This document shows, piece after piece, positions 46,948 to 57,800 of a DNA stretch of 64,000 nt (the stretch's first letter is position 1; every line of letters starts with the position of its first letter). Position numbers and translations under genes: made by a program. Source of the stretch: Woeseia sp034521225 (GTDB taxonomy: Bacteria; Pseudomonadota; Gammaproteobacteria; Steroidobacterales; Woeseiaceae); the NCBI GenBank assembly GCA_034521225.1, contig JAXHMR010000018.1, positions 62,001-126,000 of the forward strand. The letters are read 5' to 3'. A model generated the notes under the pieces. That model was not told the origin of the DNA. It saw nothing but the letters and a program-made list of their open reading frames with translations, and made no database searches.

Positions 46948-47547
46948 TTGGACGCAACGCCAGACCCCCATTACACCGTCAGCCCGGGCGCCGGCGTGCT
47001 GCGGCCGGCGCAGCAATGCCCGTCGCCGAACCAGGATGAACGGCCGGCGGGTACCACCGTCGACCTGGTCGTGCTGCACGGCATCAGCCTGCCGCCCGGC
47101 GAGTTTGGCGGCGGCGCGATCGAGGCGCTGTTCACCAACACGCTGGACTGGGACACGCACCCTTACTACGGGGAAATTCGCGGACTTGAAGTTTCGGCGC
47201 ACCTGCTGATCCGGCGCGACGGGTATGTCATCCAGTTCGTGCCGTTCGGGCGCCGGGCCTGGCATGCCGGCGCCTCGTCCTTCCGTGGGCGTGCCGCCTG
47301 CAATGACTATTCCATCGGCATCGAACTGGAAGGCGAGGACACGACACCGTACAGCGACGCGCAGTACCGCCACCTCTCTGCCGTCCTCCTGGCGCTCAGG
47401 CAGCATTTCCCGGCGCTTGATGCGCGCCGGATTGCCGGTCACTGTGACGTCGCGCCTGACAGGAAACAGGACCCGGGTCCTGCTTTCGACTGGCTGCGTC
47501 TGTATGATGACCTGATCGCCGGGGAGCGCATGGCTGGACAGCGATGA
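46948..47547 (+). CDS. ampD: 1,6-anhydro-N-acetylmuramyl-L-alanine amidase AmpD
   Basis: Cytosolic zinc amidase in muropeptide recycling; its loss derepresses ampC in species that have AmpR. The TTG at 46948 lies 5 bases after ACAGGA and gives 199 residues (LDATPDPHYTVSPGAG). VLHGISLPPGEFGGGAIEAL carries the first zinc His, RAWHAGASSFRGRAACNDYS, IGIELEG and AGHCDVAPDRKQDPGPAFDW carry the remaining ligands. The frame is open from 46900. Overlaps ampE by 4 bases. Confidence 0.92.
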   Translation: MDATPDPHYTVSPGAGVLRPAQQCPSPNQDERPAGTTVDLVVLHGISLPPGEFGGGAIEALFTNTLDWDTHPYYGEIRGLEVSAHLLIRRDGYVIQFVPFGRRAWHAGASSFRGRAACNDYSIGIELEGEDTTPYSDAQYRHLSAVLLALRQHFPALDARRIAGHCDVAPDRKQDPGPAFDWLRLYDDLIAGERMAGQR

Positions 47548-48455
47548 ATCTGATTGCTTTATTGATAGGACTGGCGGTTGAACGCCTTGCAACGCAACTT
47601 TTTCACCTGCGGGAATTGCGCTGGCTCGACAAGGTCATAGATGCCGGTTATGGCCAGTTCGCACGTTTTGCGGGCTGGCCGGCGATAATTCCCGTTGCCC
47701 TGCTGGCCGCGTTGCTGGTGTTTCCGGTCTTTCTCGTAACGTTCCTGCTGGGCGATGCACTGTTCGGGTTCGCCTACCTGCTGCTGGCTGTCATTGTGCT
47801 GTTTTTTTCACTGGGTCCGAGAGACATCGGTGAGGAAATCGATGACTACTGCTCGGCGCTCGAGTCCGGCGATGCCGAACGCATACGCGTAACCTCGAAA
47901 GCGCTGCTGGAACGCGACGTGGACGATGACGAAGCGGAGCGGATCCGGCACGTCGAGGAAGCCGTTTTTGTGCAGGCAAACAACCGCCTGTTTGCAGTCA
48001 TCTTCTGGTTTGTCGTATTCGGTCCGCTGGGTGCGTGGGCTTACCGCGTCATGGACCTGATTCGCCGTCGCGCCGTATTCAACGCAAGCCGCGCCGACGG
48101 TTCGGCTGACGAGGCAGAGCGCATGGCCGCGGCCGCGGCGGCACTGCACGGCTGGGTTGCGTGGATTCCGGCGCGCCTGACCGCGGCCGGGTACGCGCTG
48201 GCCGGCAGTTTTGACGACGCGCGTGCCGCCTGGCGACATCCGCATGCCCCGGAAGCATTGACGACGGGCGAACAGAACGAACAGTTGCTCGGCCGGGTTG
48301 GGGCGGCTGCCATCGCGCTGGGGCATCGCGACAATGAATCGGTGACCGAGCGCGGCATTCGCGGCGCGACGGCGGCGCGGCACCTCGTGCTGCGATTGCT
48401 GTGGTTGTGGGCCGTAGTCATCGCCGGCCTGACGCTGTACGGCTGGTCTATGTGA
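47544..48455 (+). CDS. ampE: AmpE-like inner-membrane protein
   Basis: 303 residues, several membrane segments (IIPVALLAALLVFPVFLVTF; AYLLLAVIVLFFSLGPRDIG; a last one near residues 280-300). N-terminal LLIGLAVERLATQLFHLREL and GPLGAWAYRVMDL are AmpE features. Translationally coupled to ampD, the standard arrangement. The exact function in beta-lactamase regulation is unclear. Confidence 0.88.
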   Translation: MNLIALLIGLAVERLATQLFHLRELRWLDKVIDAGYGQFARFAGWPAIIPVALLAALLVFPVFLVTFLLGDALFGFAYLLLAVIVLFFSLGPRDIGEEIDDYCSALESGDAERIRVTSKALLERDVDDDEAERIRHVEEAVFVQANNRLFAVIFWFVVFGPLGAWAYRVMDLIRRRAVFNASRADGSADEAERMAAAAAALHGWVAWIPARLTAAGYALAGSFDDARAAWRHPHAPEALTTGEQNEQLLGRVGAAAIALGHRDNESVTERGIRGATAARHLVLRLLWLWAVVIAGLTLYGWSM

Positions 48456-48478
48456 CCTCAAGCGCGGAGTGACCCAGG

Positions 48479-49363
48479 TTGATCAGGATATCAATGCTGC
48501 TGGCGTGGCTGGCGCTGGGCACCATTGTGGCTTGTCAGCCGCCGGCGGGCGAGCTGCCCGGTGACGAAACTGCACCGCCCGCTACACGTATAGTCACGCT
48601 GGCGCCGCATCTCGCAGAGCTCGTCTTCGCGGCCGGAGCCGGCGACAAGCTCGTCGGCGTCAGTGCGTACAGTGACTATCCGCAGGCCGTCCGGGCGTTG
48701 CCGATTGTCGGCGACGCATTCATGGTCGACCAGGAGCAGCTCGCGCTGCTCCGCCCGGACCTGTTGCTGGCCTGGCAAAGCGGCACGCCGGCGCGGGTGG
48801 TTGATGAATTGCGCGAGCGCGGCTATCGCGTGGAAGTTCTGCAAAGCCGCGGCCTGGATGATGTTGCAACGGCGATGCGGCAAATCGGTGGACTGACAGG
48901 ACTGGCCGGTAACGCTGAACGTGCGGCAGCCGAATTTTCTGCCGGCCTCGCACGGCTGTCCGAGACCTGGCGTGATGCATCCCCGATCGGGGTCTTCTAC
49001 CAGGTATCCGGGAGGCCGCTTTACACGGTGAACGGGGATCACTACGTCAGTGACCTGATCGAGCTCTGTGGCGGGCGCAACGTGTTCGCGGGCCTTGGCA
49101 GCCTTGCACCGCTGGTGTCGGAGGAGGCGGTGCTTGAGCGAAATCCGGAACTGTTGCTTGCCGCGGATACCGGCGAGCAGGACACATTCGAACACTGGAA
49201 ACGATGGCCGTCGCTGGCGGCCAATCGTTATGGCAACCATTTCCTGGTCCCGGCTGACCAGGTCGCCCGCGCCACGCCGCGACTTGTCGAGGCGGGCCAG
49301 GCGATCTGCCGGGTTTTGCAAAAGGGTCGCGAACGGCGCGGCCCGGAGAGAACGAATGACTGA
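48479..49363 (+). CDS. btuF: Cobalamin-type ABC transporter substrate-binding lipoprotein (BtuF-like)
   Basis: 294 residues. Lipobox TIVACQP after a short signal, then the periplasmic-binding fold: RIVTLAPHLAELVFAAGAGD, LVGVSAYSDYPQAVRALPIV, LRPDLLLAWQSGTPARVVDE, GRPLYTVNGDHYVSDLIELC. The pattern fits BtuF/FecB-like proteins; cobalamin is the likely ligand but a siderophore is possible. Starts at TTG 48479 or ATG 48494. No btuC or btuD in the window. Confidence 0.82.
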   Translation: MIRISMLLAWLALGTIVACQPPAGELPGDETAPPATRIVTLAPHLAELVFAAGAGDKLVGVSAYSDYPQAVRALPIVGDAFMVDQEQLALLRPDLLLAWQSGTPARVVDELRERGYRVEVLQSRGLDDVATAMRQIGGLTGLAGNAERAAAEFSAGLARLSETWRDASPIGVFYQVSGRPLYTVNGDHYVSDLIELCGGRNVFAGLGSLAPLVSEEAVLERNPELLLAADTGEQDTFEHWKRWPSLAANRYGNHFLVPADQVARATPRLVEAGQAICRVLQKGRERRGPERTND

Positions 49364-50003
49364 AACAATAAAATTACGGCCCGCCACGGCCATGGACCTG
49401 CAGGCTGTCAGCGACTTGCTGCAGGATGCCGGGCTGCCGATCGATGACCTGAAGAGCGAGCTGCTGCACGAATTCGTCGTGGCCGGGGCGCAGGGCGGCG
49501 GCCTGGTCGGCGCGATAGGGCTGCAACGATTCGGCGAGACAGCGCTGCTGCGGTCGCTGGTGACCGATGTAGCAACGCGCGGCAAGGGTCTCGGCACACG
49601 GCTGCTGCAGGCACTCGAGGACCGCGCCCGTGCGTCCGGCATCCGTGAATTGTGGTTGTTGACGATAGACGCAGACGGTTTCTTCGCCCGCCACAAATAC
49701 AGCGCCGAGAATCGTGCAGAGGCGCCGGAGTCGGTTGCCGGCACGACCGAGTTCAGCACGTTATGCCCCGCAACAGCGCACCTGATGCGCAAGCGGCTGG
49801 AGAACCCTGCCGCCGTGAGACCAACTGCTCAATCGGGCAAGCTACTGATCGGACGCGCCCGTGCGGGTCGTCGAGGCAAGCCTACCCTTGGCGGGACAGC
49901 AACGGCGCCTTTCGACGCCATGGGGCGGCGCGGTTTGCGGGCTGCCGAACGCCAGATTGCATGCTGTCGAGTTCAACCAGGAGCTCTTCAATCTCCGCTT
50001 TGA
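49356..50003 (+). CDS. arsN2: GNAT acetyltransferase, ArsN2-like, with read-through C-terminus
   Basis: IKLRPATAMDLQAVSDLLQD, VGAIGLQRFGETALLRSLVT and GLGTRLLQALEDRARASGIR (acetyl-CoA loop) show a GNAT fold; LTIDADGFFARHKYSAENR and a C-terminus FSTLCPATAHLMRKRL resemble the ArsN2 group tied to arsenic resistance. No ars operon is nearby, so the substrate is open. The fold ends near 49800; the frame then runs 65 codons further and overlaps the antisense kinase gene. A TGA one frame away at 49816 is the likely real stop. Confidence 0.68.
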   Translation: MTETIKLRPATAMDLQAVSDLLQDAGLPIDDLKSELLHEFVVAGAQGGGLVGAIGLQRFGETALLRSLVTDVATRGKGLGTRLLQALEDRARASGIRELWLLTIDADGFFARHKYSAENRAEAPESVAGTTEFSTLCPATAHLMRKRLENPAAVRPTAQSGKLLIGRARAGRRGKPTLGGTATAPFDAMGRRGLRAAERQIACCRVQPGALQSPL

Positions 50004-52390
50004 GTCCCGATCCCATTTCCAGCGTGTTCAATAAATCCGTCGCCGCCAGCAGAGTCTCGCGTGCATTCTGTCTCTGACCGGCGAGTTTGTAGCATTCGCC
50101 GAGACCTGCGAGGACGCTTGCCGCTTGCAGGCTTCCTGCAACGTCCGAATCCCGTATTCCCTGGAGAGCTTTCATGGCAGTGGCGAGCGATTCCTCGTGC
50201 ATCCCCGCGTGCGCCTGAGCACGTGCCAGTGTCGTAAGCTGCATTGACCGGAGCCAGTGCCCGGGCGAATAACTGCTACCGGCAATATCGACTCCTGTCT
50301 TTGCGTGACCAAGGGCTTCCCTGGCCCGATCCGATTCGATCAGAAGCTCAGCGAGATTAAGACGAGTGTCGCCCAACGCAGAGTGCCGCGTACCCGCGCG
50401 CTCGAAGGTCTTGAGCCGCTCTCCGGAACTCTGTTTCGGCTGCCTCGATATTGCCCGACTCTTTGTGTACCAGTGCGATACGGTTGTAGTTTTGTGCAAC
50501 CACTATGTGCGCATCACCGAGGAGTTCACGATTGATTTGCAGCGCCTTCTGGTGGAGCGCCAGCGACTCTTCGAAGCGGGCCTGCTCGCGGTATAAGCGC
50601 CCCAGGTTATCACTCACGCCGGCGTAGTGCGTGGTGACCTCCGCGCCTGCGATTTCATATTGATCCAAAGCCGCCCGGTAATGATGCTCCGCCTGATCGG
50701 CCTCGCCCAGACCTCTCTGCAATCACGCCGAGAACGTTGATTGCATGACCCTTCTCCAAATGCTTATCCGGACGAAGCCGCTGCCGTAAACCCAGCAACC
50801 GTTGTTGGCGAGCGCGCGATTCGTTTAGATTGCCGAGACTGTACTGCACGTTGGCAATCAACTGGAGCGGTTCGATCAGCTGCGCAACGTCATCACCGTA
50901 CGCTTCCTGCAGTATCTTGAGCGCCTTTTCGTAGCTTGCCAGCGCCTGCTCGAACTCACCCCGATCGAAGTGTAGTATGCCGATCGCCATCAGGCTGTTG
51001 GCAACGTCGGGATGCGTTTCGCCAAGGGATTGCTCCCGCACCCGCAGCCCTTCCATGAGAAATCTCTCGGCGGTCTCGTGCCGGCCCCTGGCCCTGTGGA
51101 TGTTGCCAATCGTTGCGGCGAGAAGCGGGGCCCGGCACTGGCCGGGTTTGTAGCCTCAAGAGTACCTCTACCCGGGTCACCGCCAGCTGCAACATTTCGT
51201 CGGCGGTAATGTCGCTCGAAGCCCCCCCTTCGGGATTCGCTTGCTCGAACAGGTCGATCAGGAATTCATTGACCAGTGTGGCTTTGGCAGCGGACTCTTC
51301 CGCAGCAGCGCGCTGTACTTCGAGCGAGGCCGTGTACCAGATCCAGCTACCAAGCAAGGCCGCGAGCAGGGCTGCAACCGCGACGGGACTCTCGCCGGCC
51401 GGCGCCGGATGAGCTTTGTCAGACGCGCCAGAGGCCAGTGCCGTGCAGCAAGAACGGGAAAGCCACGCACAAACCGTTCCAGATCATCGGCCATAGCCGC
51501 CGCCCCGGAATATCGATCCTCTGGCCGAGCTGCGGTCGCCTTTTCTGCGATGGCGACGAGTTCGGACGGGGCATTTGCCCGAGCATCCGATAACAGCCGT
51601 TGTCGGAAGGCGTGGCTGCCTTCGGTGTCAAGCTCGGTCGTCTCCGCTTCCGCCTCGGACAAAAGGACGAGCAACAGCAAGCCGAGCTGGTATACGTCCG
51701 AGGGTATGCCCACTGTTTCGCCGGCGAGCTGCTCCGGGCTCGCGTAGCGCGGTGTGAGTGGGCGGTTATCAACTGTCTCAACAGCATCCACGTCGAGAGA
51801 CTTCGCGACGCCGAAGTCGAGTAGCTTGGGTTCGCCGTCCTTGTCAACGAGGACGTTGGAGGCCTTGATGTCTCGATGGATGATCAGACTGGCATGAGCG
51901 GACGCGACGGCACGGACAAGTTTCAAAAACAGCTTCGCTATACCCGTTCGTCCCAATGAGCGTTGCTTGCAGAATTCGTCAATGTGCTCACCCTCGACGC
52001 GTTCCATGACATAGAACGGCCAGCCTTCTTCGGTTTTACTGCATCGTGCAAAAGGGCGATATTCGGCGAGTCGAGCTTCGCGAGGATGTGGCGCTCCTTG
52101 AGGAATCGCTCGCGGCTCACGGCGCCCTGCAAAGGCGGCACGATCTTGATAGCCACGTCGCGCCTGAACCGATCATCGTCCCTGGTCGCCGAGAAGACTA
52201 TGCCCATGCCTCCACGACCCAATGCCGATTCGATCCGACATCGGCAACAGCCGCCCTCGAGACGTTCGTTCCAGGCTGTCACGCAACTCGGCAACGGCAC
52301 CGCAGACGGCCACCCGTTTTGAACGTATATTGTTGTTTTTCCGACATTCGCCGTCACCCTTTTGTCGGCCTGTTGGCCAGGACAGTGCAT
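49882..52390 (-). pseudogene. Serine/threonine protein kinase - TM - TPR protein, multiple frame breaks
   Basis: One coding region in six pieces. N-lobe: RIESALGRGGMGIVFSATRD and VAIKIVPP. After a shift near 52010: GEHIDEF, IIHRDIKASNVLVDKDGEPK, LLDFGVAKS, and TPRYASPEQLAG. Then a membrane segment near 51350 (CLVAGSWIWY-like) and the linker NEFLIDLFEQANPEGGASSD, ITADEMLQL. TPR units follow (SLGETHPDVANSLMAIGILH; SLALHQKALQINRELLGDAH). Further shifts lie near 51340, 51110, 50720 and 50430. All catalytic residues of a Hanks-type kinase are present. It resembles membrane kinases with TPR sensors; target unknown. Start ATG 52390 is tentative. Confidence 0.78.
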
Positions 52391-52718
52391 GTCCGTCGCC
52401 GGTAAAGTTTTTACCTGATGCTTCCGTTCAACTCAATGCCGCCCGGCAAGAACGGCACGCAACGAGCGCCGGTACCACCGAAGAGCAACCGGGCAACAGG
52501 TAATCGGCAGATTGTATAAGGACTGCTGGTCGAGCCAGTGGCTCTATGAACGTATTCTCGAACATCTCGGCCGCGACGCCATGTTTTCGGTCAAGGCTTA
52601 TGCGCCGTGAACGGCTATAGCCACCGCCGCACGCTACACTTGTAATCCGGTACTGTTTCGCCAGCCGCCTTGACCGACTAACCCAAAGTGATAAAATAAA
52701 GATCAGTCTTCCTGCCTG
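52391..52718. other. Intergenic region with a short orphan reading frame
   Basis: No complete gene. Bases 52503-52610 in frame 3 read VIGRLYKDCWSSQWLYERIL then EHLGRDAMFSVKAYAP and stop, protein-like in composition but with no start; it may be the tail of a lost gene. AT-rich sequence at 52680-52710 precedes the phospholipase gene. Confidence 0.35.
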
Positions 52719-54150
52719 ATGACCAAGCGTAGAGTCCTGCTGGCGGCCGCCGGGCTGATGGTCCTGTATTTAGTGACCGCCGTCTTCCACGCGTACAAGC
52801 CTCTGCCGGAAGGCCTCGATGTCGCCACGCCGTGGCGTACCTCCGGAGATATCGAGTTCCTGGCCGACACCACCTGGACCGATCGCCACGGCCAGCGCCA
52901 ATCAGATCACGAGATCTTCGGCCGGGCGCTCCCCACGATATTATCGGCCAGTCGTTGGTAGTCGCCGATTTTTTCCTGATCAACGCGTTCGCCGGCGAGG
53001 CGGGCGGCGGTTACCGGCCACTGTCCCGCGAGTGGTAGATGCGCTGGTCGCGCGCCGTATCCACTATCCTGGCCAGCAGGCACTACTGATCACCGACCCG
53101 TTCAACACGCTTTATGGCGGACTGGAGCAGCCGTTGTTCGCGACCCTGCGCGCGGCCGGTATCCCGGTCGTCACCACAGACCTTCGGGCATTGCGCGACT
53201 CGAACCCCACCTGGTCGGCGCTGTGGCGCATCTGCTGTCAATGGTTCGGCAACAGCACCGGTGATGGCAACCGGCCGCCCAACCCGGTCGCGGAGAAGCC
53301 GGCAAGCTTGCGCACCACCGGCGTTGCTGAACTTCGAGGCCAACCATCGCAAGACGCTGGTAGCGCAGCCCCGGTGGTGGGCGGGTTGGTAACCTCGGGC
53401 AATCCTCATGATGCGAGCAGCCGTCACCACAATGTCGCCATCCACTTCGGCGGACGGGCTGCGCTTGACCTGCTGCAGACCGAGTTGGCCGTGGCGAAAT
53501 TCTCCGGTGGCCCGGAATTGCCGCTCCCGCATGCAGCTGATGCGGACGAAGCAGGTGAAGCGGAGCTCCGCATCCTCACGGAGTCGCGTACCGGCGACGC
53601 GGCGCTCGAGATGATCACCGCCAGGGCCTGGCGACCAGGTGGACCTGTTGATGTTCTACCTCTCGCATCGCGCCATCGTGCGCGCGCTGGTGACCGCACA
53701 TGAACGAGGCGCCGGGTTGCGGGTGCTGCTCGACCCCAACCGGGACGCGTTCGGTCGGAAGAAAGACGGTGTCCCGAACCGCCAGGTGGCCCTGGAACTG
53801 CATCGCGCCGGGATCCCGGTGCGTTGGTGCAACACCGACGGCGAACAATGCCACGGCAAGATGCTGGTCGTGGAGCATGCGGATGGCACCGGCACGCTGC
53901 TGGCCGGGTCGGCGAATTTCACGCGCCGCAACCTGGACAACCTGAATCTGGAGACCAACGTCCAGGTCCGGCGCGGTACGATGCCGGTGCTCGCCGACGC
54001 GGCTGCGTTCTTCGACGCCCGCTGGAACAACGAACCCGGCCGGGTCTACAGCCTGGCGTACGAGGCCTTTGCCGATTCTTCCCCGCTCCGCTACTGGCGG
54101 TACCGTTTCATGGAATGGAGCGGTTGGTCCTCGTTCCCAGCTTGCCGTGA
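52719..54150 (+). pseudogene. Phospholipase D-like (PLDc) protein, multiple frame breaks
   Basis: Hydrolase or transferase of the phosphatidylserine/cardiolipin synthase superfamily. The N-terminal anchor is VLLAAAGLMVLYLVTAVFHA. First HxK motif ANHRKTLV (about 53335), second CHGKMLVVEHADGTGTLLAG, SANFTRRNLDNLNLETNVQV (about 53850-53960). Between are DALVARRIHYPGQQALLITD and RHHNVAIHFGG. At least five frame changes (near 52925, 53030, 53270, 53370 and 53635). The end near 54150 is approximate (RFMEWSGWSSF). Both active-site halves are complete, so the ancestral protein was probably active, periplasmic or membrane bound. Substrate unknown. Confidence 0.72.
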
Positions 54151-54268
54151 CAGGCGGGTGATGCCGCCGCATCGCGCGGTGCTTACAATACTGCAGGATT
54201 TAACCTTCTCGGCACACATTCGGACGCCCGCCGTACAGGTCTGGTGCGTGGCCCTGCTAATGACTTTT

Positions 54269-54285
54269 AGCAAATTGCGTGCCAG
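54269..54285 (-). promoter_or_regulatory. Sigma-54-type promoter motif, copy 1
   Basis: On the minus strand reads CTGGCACGCAATTTGCT, fitting the -24/-12 consensus (TGGCAC, 5 bases, TTGCT). Transcription would run towards the end of the phospholipase region, antisense to it. About 36 bases around it recur at 57.8 kb. Confidence 0.55.
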
Positions 54286-54381
54286 TTCCCAGATGCATCC
54301 CTGGATGGCGGTCGCCCGGTATTGGTGAAGATGGCTACTTCCAGCGCACAACCGCCGTTTATCGGGCGAGGAGAACAGGAC

Positions 54382-55158
54382 ATGCGCGAACGACCCGTTG
54401 TGTTGATAACGGGAGGCGCGTCCGGGATCGGGCGCGCGATTGCGGACTCGTACCTTGAGCTCGGGCACCGCGTGCACGTGTGCGATGCCGACCCGGACGC
54501 GGTGGCCGCATGCCGGGAATCGATGCAGGGCGCGACGGCATCCGTGGCCGATATCTCGAGTGCGGACGACGTCGCGGCACTGTTCGACGACGTGAAGCGC
54601 ACCCAGGGCGGGCTAGACGTTCTCAACAATGCCGTCGGCATCGGCGTTGACGGCGCCGGTAGAGAACATCGACCCCGTTGACTGGGACCGCACGATAGCG
54701 GTCGATCTCAATGGCCAATTCTACTGCACGCGTCTCGCGGTGCCGCTCCTGAAGGCGGCGGGCGGGGGCTCGATCGTCAATATCGCGTCGAACGCGGCGT
54801 TCTTCGGGTTTCCCATGCGACTGCCTTACGCGTCGTGCAAATGGGCGTTGATCGGCTTCACCAAGACGCTGGCCATGGAACTGGGCCCGCACGCCATTCG
54901 TGTCAACGCCATCTGTCCGGGCAGCGTCGCCGGCCCGCGCATCGAACGTGTCATCGAGCGTGATGCGGCGGCACGCGGCTGCTCGGTCGACAGCGGCGTC
55001 GATCCAGGCAACAAAGTCCCTGCGCACGTTCGTGGAAGCCCGGGACGAAATTCGCCGAACCCGGGGACGTCCTGACCTCGGCGCGCGGCGCCACAATTTC
55101 GGGACAGGCGCTCGGCGTGGACGGCCACACCGAGTGTCTGTCGAGCTGGTTCGACTGA
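54382..55158 (+). pseudogene. Short-chain dehydrogenase/reductase (SDR), three frame breaks
   Basis: NAD(P)-dependent oxidoreductase. From the ATG at 54382: VVLITGGASGIGRAIADSYL (cofactor site), VADISSADDVAAL, DVLNNAVGIG; shift near 54650; DWDRTIAVDLNGQFYCTRLA, SIVNIASNAAFFG, YASCKWALIGFTKTLAMELG (Tyr and Lys of the active site), VNAICPGSVAGPRIERV; shifts near 54990 and 55080; ATISGQALGVDGHTECL and stop at 55158. About 258 residues when restored. The quinone reductase follows after 10 bases. Substrate unknown. Confidence 0.8.
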
Positions 55159-55168
55159 CGGAGCAAAC

Positions 55169-56166
55169 ATGAAAGCAGCATGGTTTGAATCATTCGGCGC
55201 GGCGGCCGAGGTACCCGAGATCGGTGATCAGCCGGACCCGCGGCCCGGACCCGGGGAGGTACTCGTCAGGCTGGCGACCAGCGGTGTGAACCCGTCCGAC
55301 GTCAAGAAGCGCGCCGGGGCATTCTCCCAAGCTGCTCGACGAGGGGCTGGTCATTCCGCACAGCGACGGGGCCGGTGTGGTCGAAGCGGTTGGCAGCGGC
55401 GTGCCCGCTGAGCCGTGTCGGTGAACGCGTTCGGAAGGATCGGACGAGGCAATACGGCCGGCGTTTCGGCACCGCTGCCGAAAAAGTCGCGATCGACAGC
55501 CGCCGGGCCCCGGCACTGCCGGACAAGGCCGGCTTCGACATCGGCGCCCTGCCTTGGCATCCCGGCCATGACCGCGCACCGTTGCGTTTTTGCCGACGGC
55601 GGCGATCGCTGGCGGGCAACGGTGCTGGTGACGGGCGGTGCAGGCCGGGTCGGTCACTATGCCATCCAGTGGGCGGCGCGGGCCGGCGCGCGCGTAATCG
55701 CGACGGCGAGCAATCCGGCGGATCGCGACGCCTGTACGCAAGCGGCGCCGCGGGTGCGGTCGTCAATCACCGCGAATCCGAGTGGTCGGCGGGGGTGCTG
55801 GACGCGAACGCCGGGCAGCGCGTCGACCGGGTCATCGACGTGGAGTTCGGTGCCAATCTCGAGCAGGTGCTCAAGCTGATTCGCGTCGGCGGTACGATCG
55901 CCACATACTCCTCCACGCAGGTCGCGGAGCCGCGCCTGCCGTTCCGGGACATGATGTTCATGGACCTGACGATCCGCATGGTCATCGTGTACGCGATGCC
56001 GGAAGTTGCCAAGGAACAGGCCATAGCCGACATTGCGCGGGCGCTCCGTAGCGACGTGCTGTCGCATCGAATTGCCCATGCGCTGCCGCTGGGCGAAATC
56101 GCCGGCGCTCATGAACTGATTGAGCAGGGTAATGTCCGCGGCTGTGTTGTCGTGACGCTGGACTAA
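55169..56166 (+). pseudogene. Zinc-independent quinone oxidoreductase (MDR family), several frame breaks
   Basis: NADPH:quinone reductase-like. MKAAWFESFGAAAEVPEIGD and GEVLVRLATSGVNPSDVKKR at the start; shifts near 55330, 55410, 55470 and 55560; VLVTGGAGRVGHYAIQWAAR (cofactor site); a shift near 55740; VDRVIDVEFGANLEQVLKLI, RVGGTIATYSSTQVAEPRLP; the C-terminus HALPLGEIAGAHELIEQGNV is typical. No catalytic zinc cysteine is visible. The carboxylesterase starts 4 bases after the stop. Confidence 0.78.
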
Positions 56167-56169
56167 GGT

Positions 56170-57755
56170 GTGCGTCGATTCGCCGTATTGATCGCTGGCT
56201 GGGTCCTCGTTGCTGCCTGCACAGAGCCGGACGCGGAACAGCCCGGCGCCAGGGCGGCGGCGGAGCGCCTGCAGGGCAAATGGGTCGGCGACGATCAGGC
56301 CATTGCCGCGTTCCTCGGCATCCCGTTTGCGGCGCCGCCGGTGGGTGACCTGCGCTGGCGTGCGCCGCGAGCCCACGTGCCGCGTGCCGGTGTCCGGCCG
56401 GCAACGACATCTTGCGCCCGCCTGCATGCAGACCGACTACATCCTTGTGGGACTGGTATGTTGATATCGCGAAAACGTTCGGCCGCGACGAGGATGTCGT
56501 CGAGCGCCCGCGTGGCGTCAGCGAGGACTGCCTCTACCTGAACGTGTGGACCCCCGCGACGGACGGAGAATTGCCCGTCATGGTCTGGATACACGGAGGG
56601 GCCAACGAGGGTGGCTGGTCATACGAGCCGAACTACATCGGCACGGAGCTAGCCTCACGCGGTGTCGTCGTGATCTCCATCGCGTACCGTCTCGGCGCCC
56701 TCGGCTTTTTCGCGCACCCGCGGATCGGCAACGAACCGGACGCCGCCGTGGCCAACTTCGGCTGGCTCGACCAGCTGCACGCGCTGCGCTGGATCCGCGA
56801 CAATGCAGGGGCATTCGGCGGCGATCCGTCGAACATCACGGTATTCGGTGAATCGGCCGGCGCCGGCAACCTGCTGAACATGATCGTGGCCGGGCCACAA
56901 CGCGCGCCGGTTCACCGTTTCATCGCCCAGAGCCAGGCAACGGACATCGCCGCGCGGGCGACACTCGCCGACGAGCGGCGCATCGGCCTGCGGCTCGCGG
57001 ATGCTCTCGGCGTAGCCGACGACGTCAACGCCATGGCGCGGCTCCGCGAACTCTCCGCAGTGGAAATCGTGTCGACAGCCGAGACCGTCCTCGCGGATCA
57101 CTACTACGATGTCGTCATCGATGGCGACACGTTCATTGAAACGCCGCTCGACAGCATCAACCGGCATATCGACGACGCCATGCCCGTCGAGATCGACCTG
57201 CTGGCCGGCAGCAATGCCGACGAGTGGTACATGTACCTTGATGACGCGACGACGTGGAACGACGTGGACGCCTGGCTTTCACAAACACTGCCGGGGCGCG
57301 AGGCCGCGCTGCGCGCGGCCCTGGGGAGCGAGACCGACCCGCGGCGTGCGCTTGACCGCCTGCAAACGGCCCACCGGATGGATTGTCCGTTGCAGCGGCT
57401 GGCCACCCGCCTGACAGACGGGGGTGGTCGCGCGTTCGTCTACCGGTTCGACCGCGTTCGCGAGGGCGCGGGCGGGGCGCGACTGGGGAGCTACCACGGC
57501 GCGGAGATTCCGTACGTATTCGATACCCACGACGCCTGGCTGCCGACGACCCCGGCCGATCGCGAACTGACCGCGGCGATGATGGACTACTGGGTGGCGT
57601 TCGCGCGCGCCGGCGACCCGAACACGGACGGCAGGCCACGGTGGCCCGCACACGAGGTGACTGCACAGCAGGTCATGCACCTGGGCACGGCACGGCATGC
57701 GGACACCGCTGGCAATGCCTTGCTCTGCGAAGTCATGGCGCCGGCGGGCGAATGA
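56170..57755 (+). CDS. Type-B carboxylesterase, lipoprotein; one frameshift
   Basis: Serine hydrolase of the PnbA/cholinesterase family. The GTG at 56170 opens a lipoprotein signal (FAVLIAGWVLVAACTEP). GKWVGDDQAIAAFLGIPFAA, PPVGDLRWRAPRA; shift near 56410-56440; SEDCLYLNVWTPA, MVWIHGGANEGG (oxyanion), TVFGESAGAGNLL (catalytic Ser), GSNADEW, GSYHGAEIPYVFD (His), WVAFARAGDPN. About 527 residues restored. Third gene of the SDR-reductase-esterase block. Natural ester substrate unknown. Confidence 0.86.
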
Positions 57756-57800
57756 GTCCGCGGGGCGAGGCGACGAGCGCCGCCCCTGCCAATTACCTTT

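Noticed and set aside
48491..49792. 433-codon minus-strand frame opposite btuF and the GNAT gene
   Set aside because: Shadow; the plus-strand genes have signal peptide, fold motifs and coupled start/stop.
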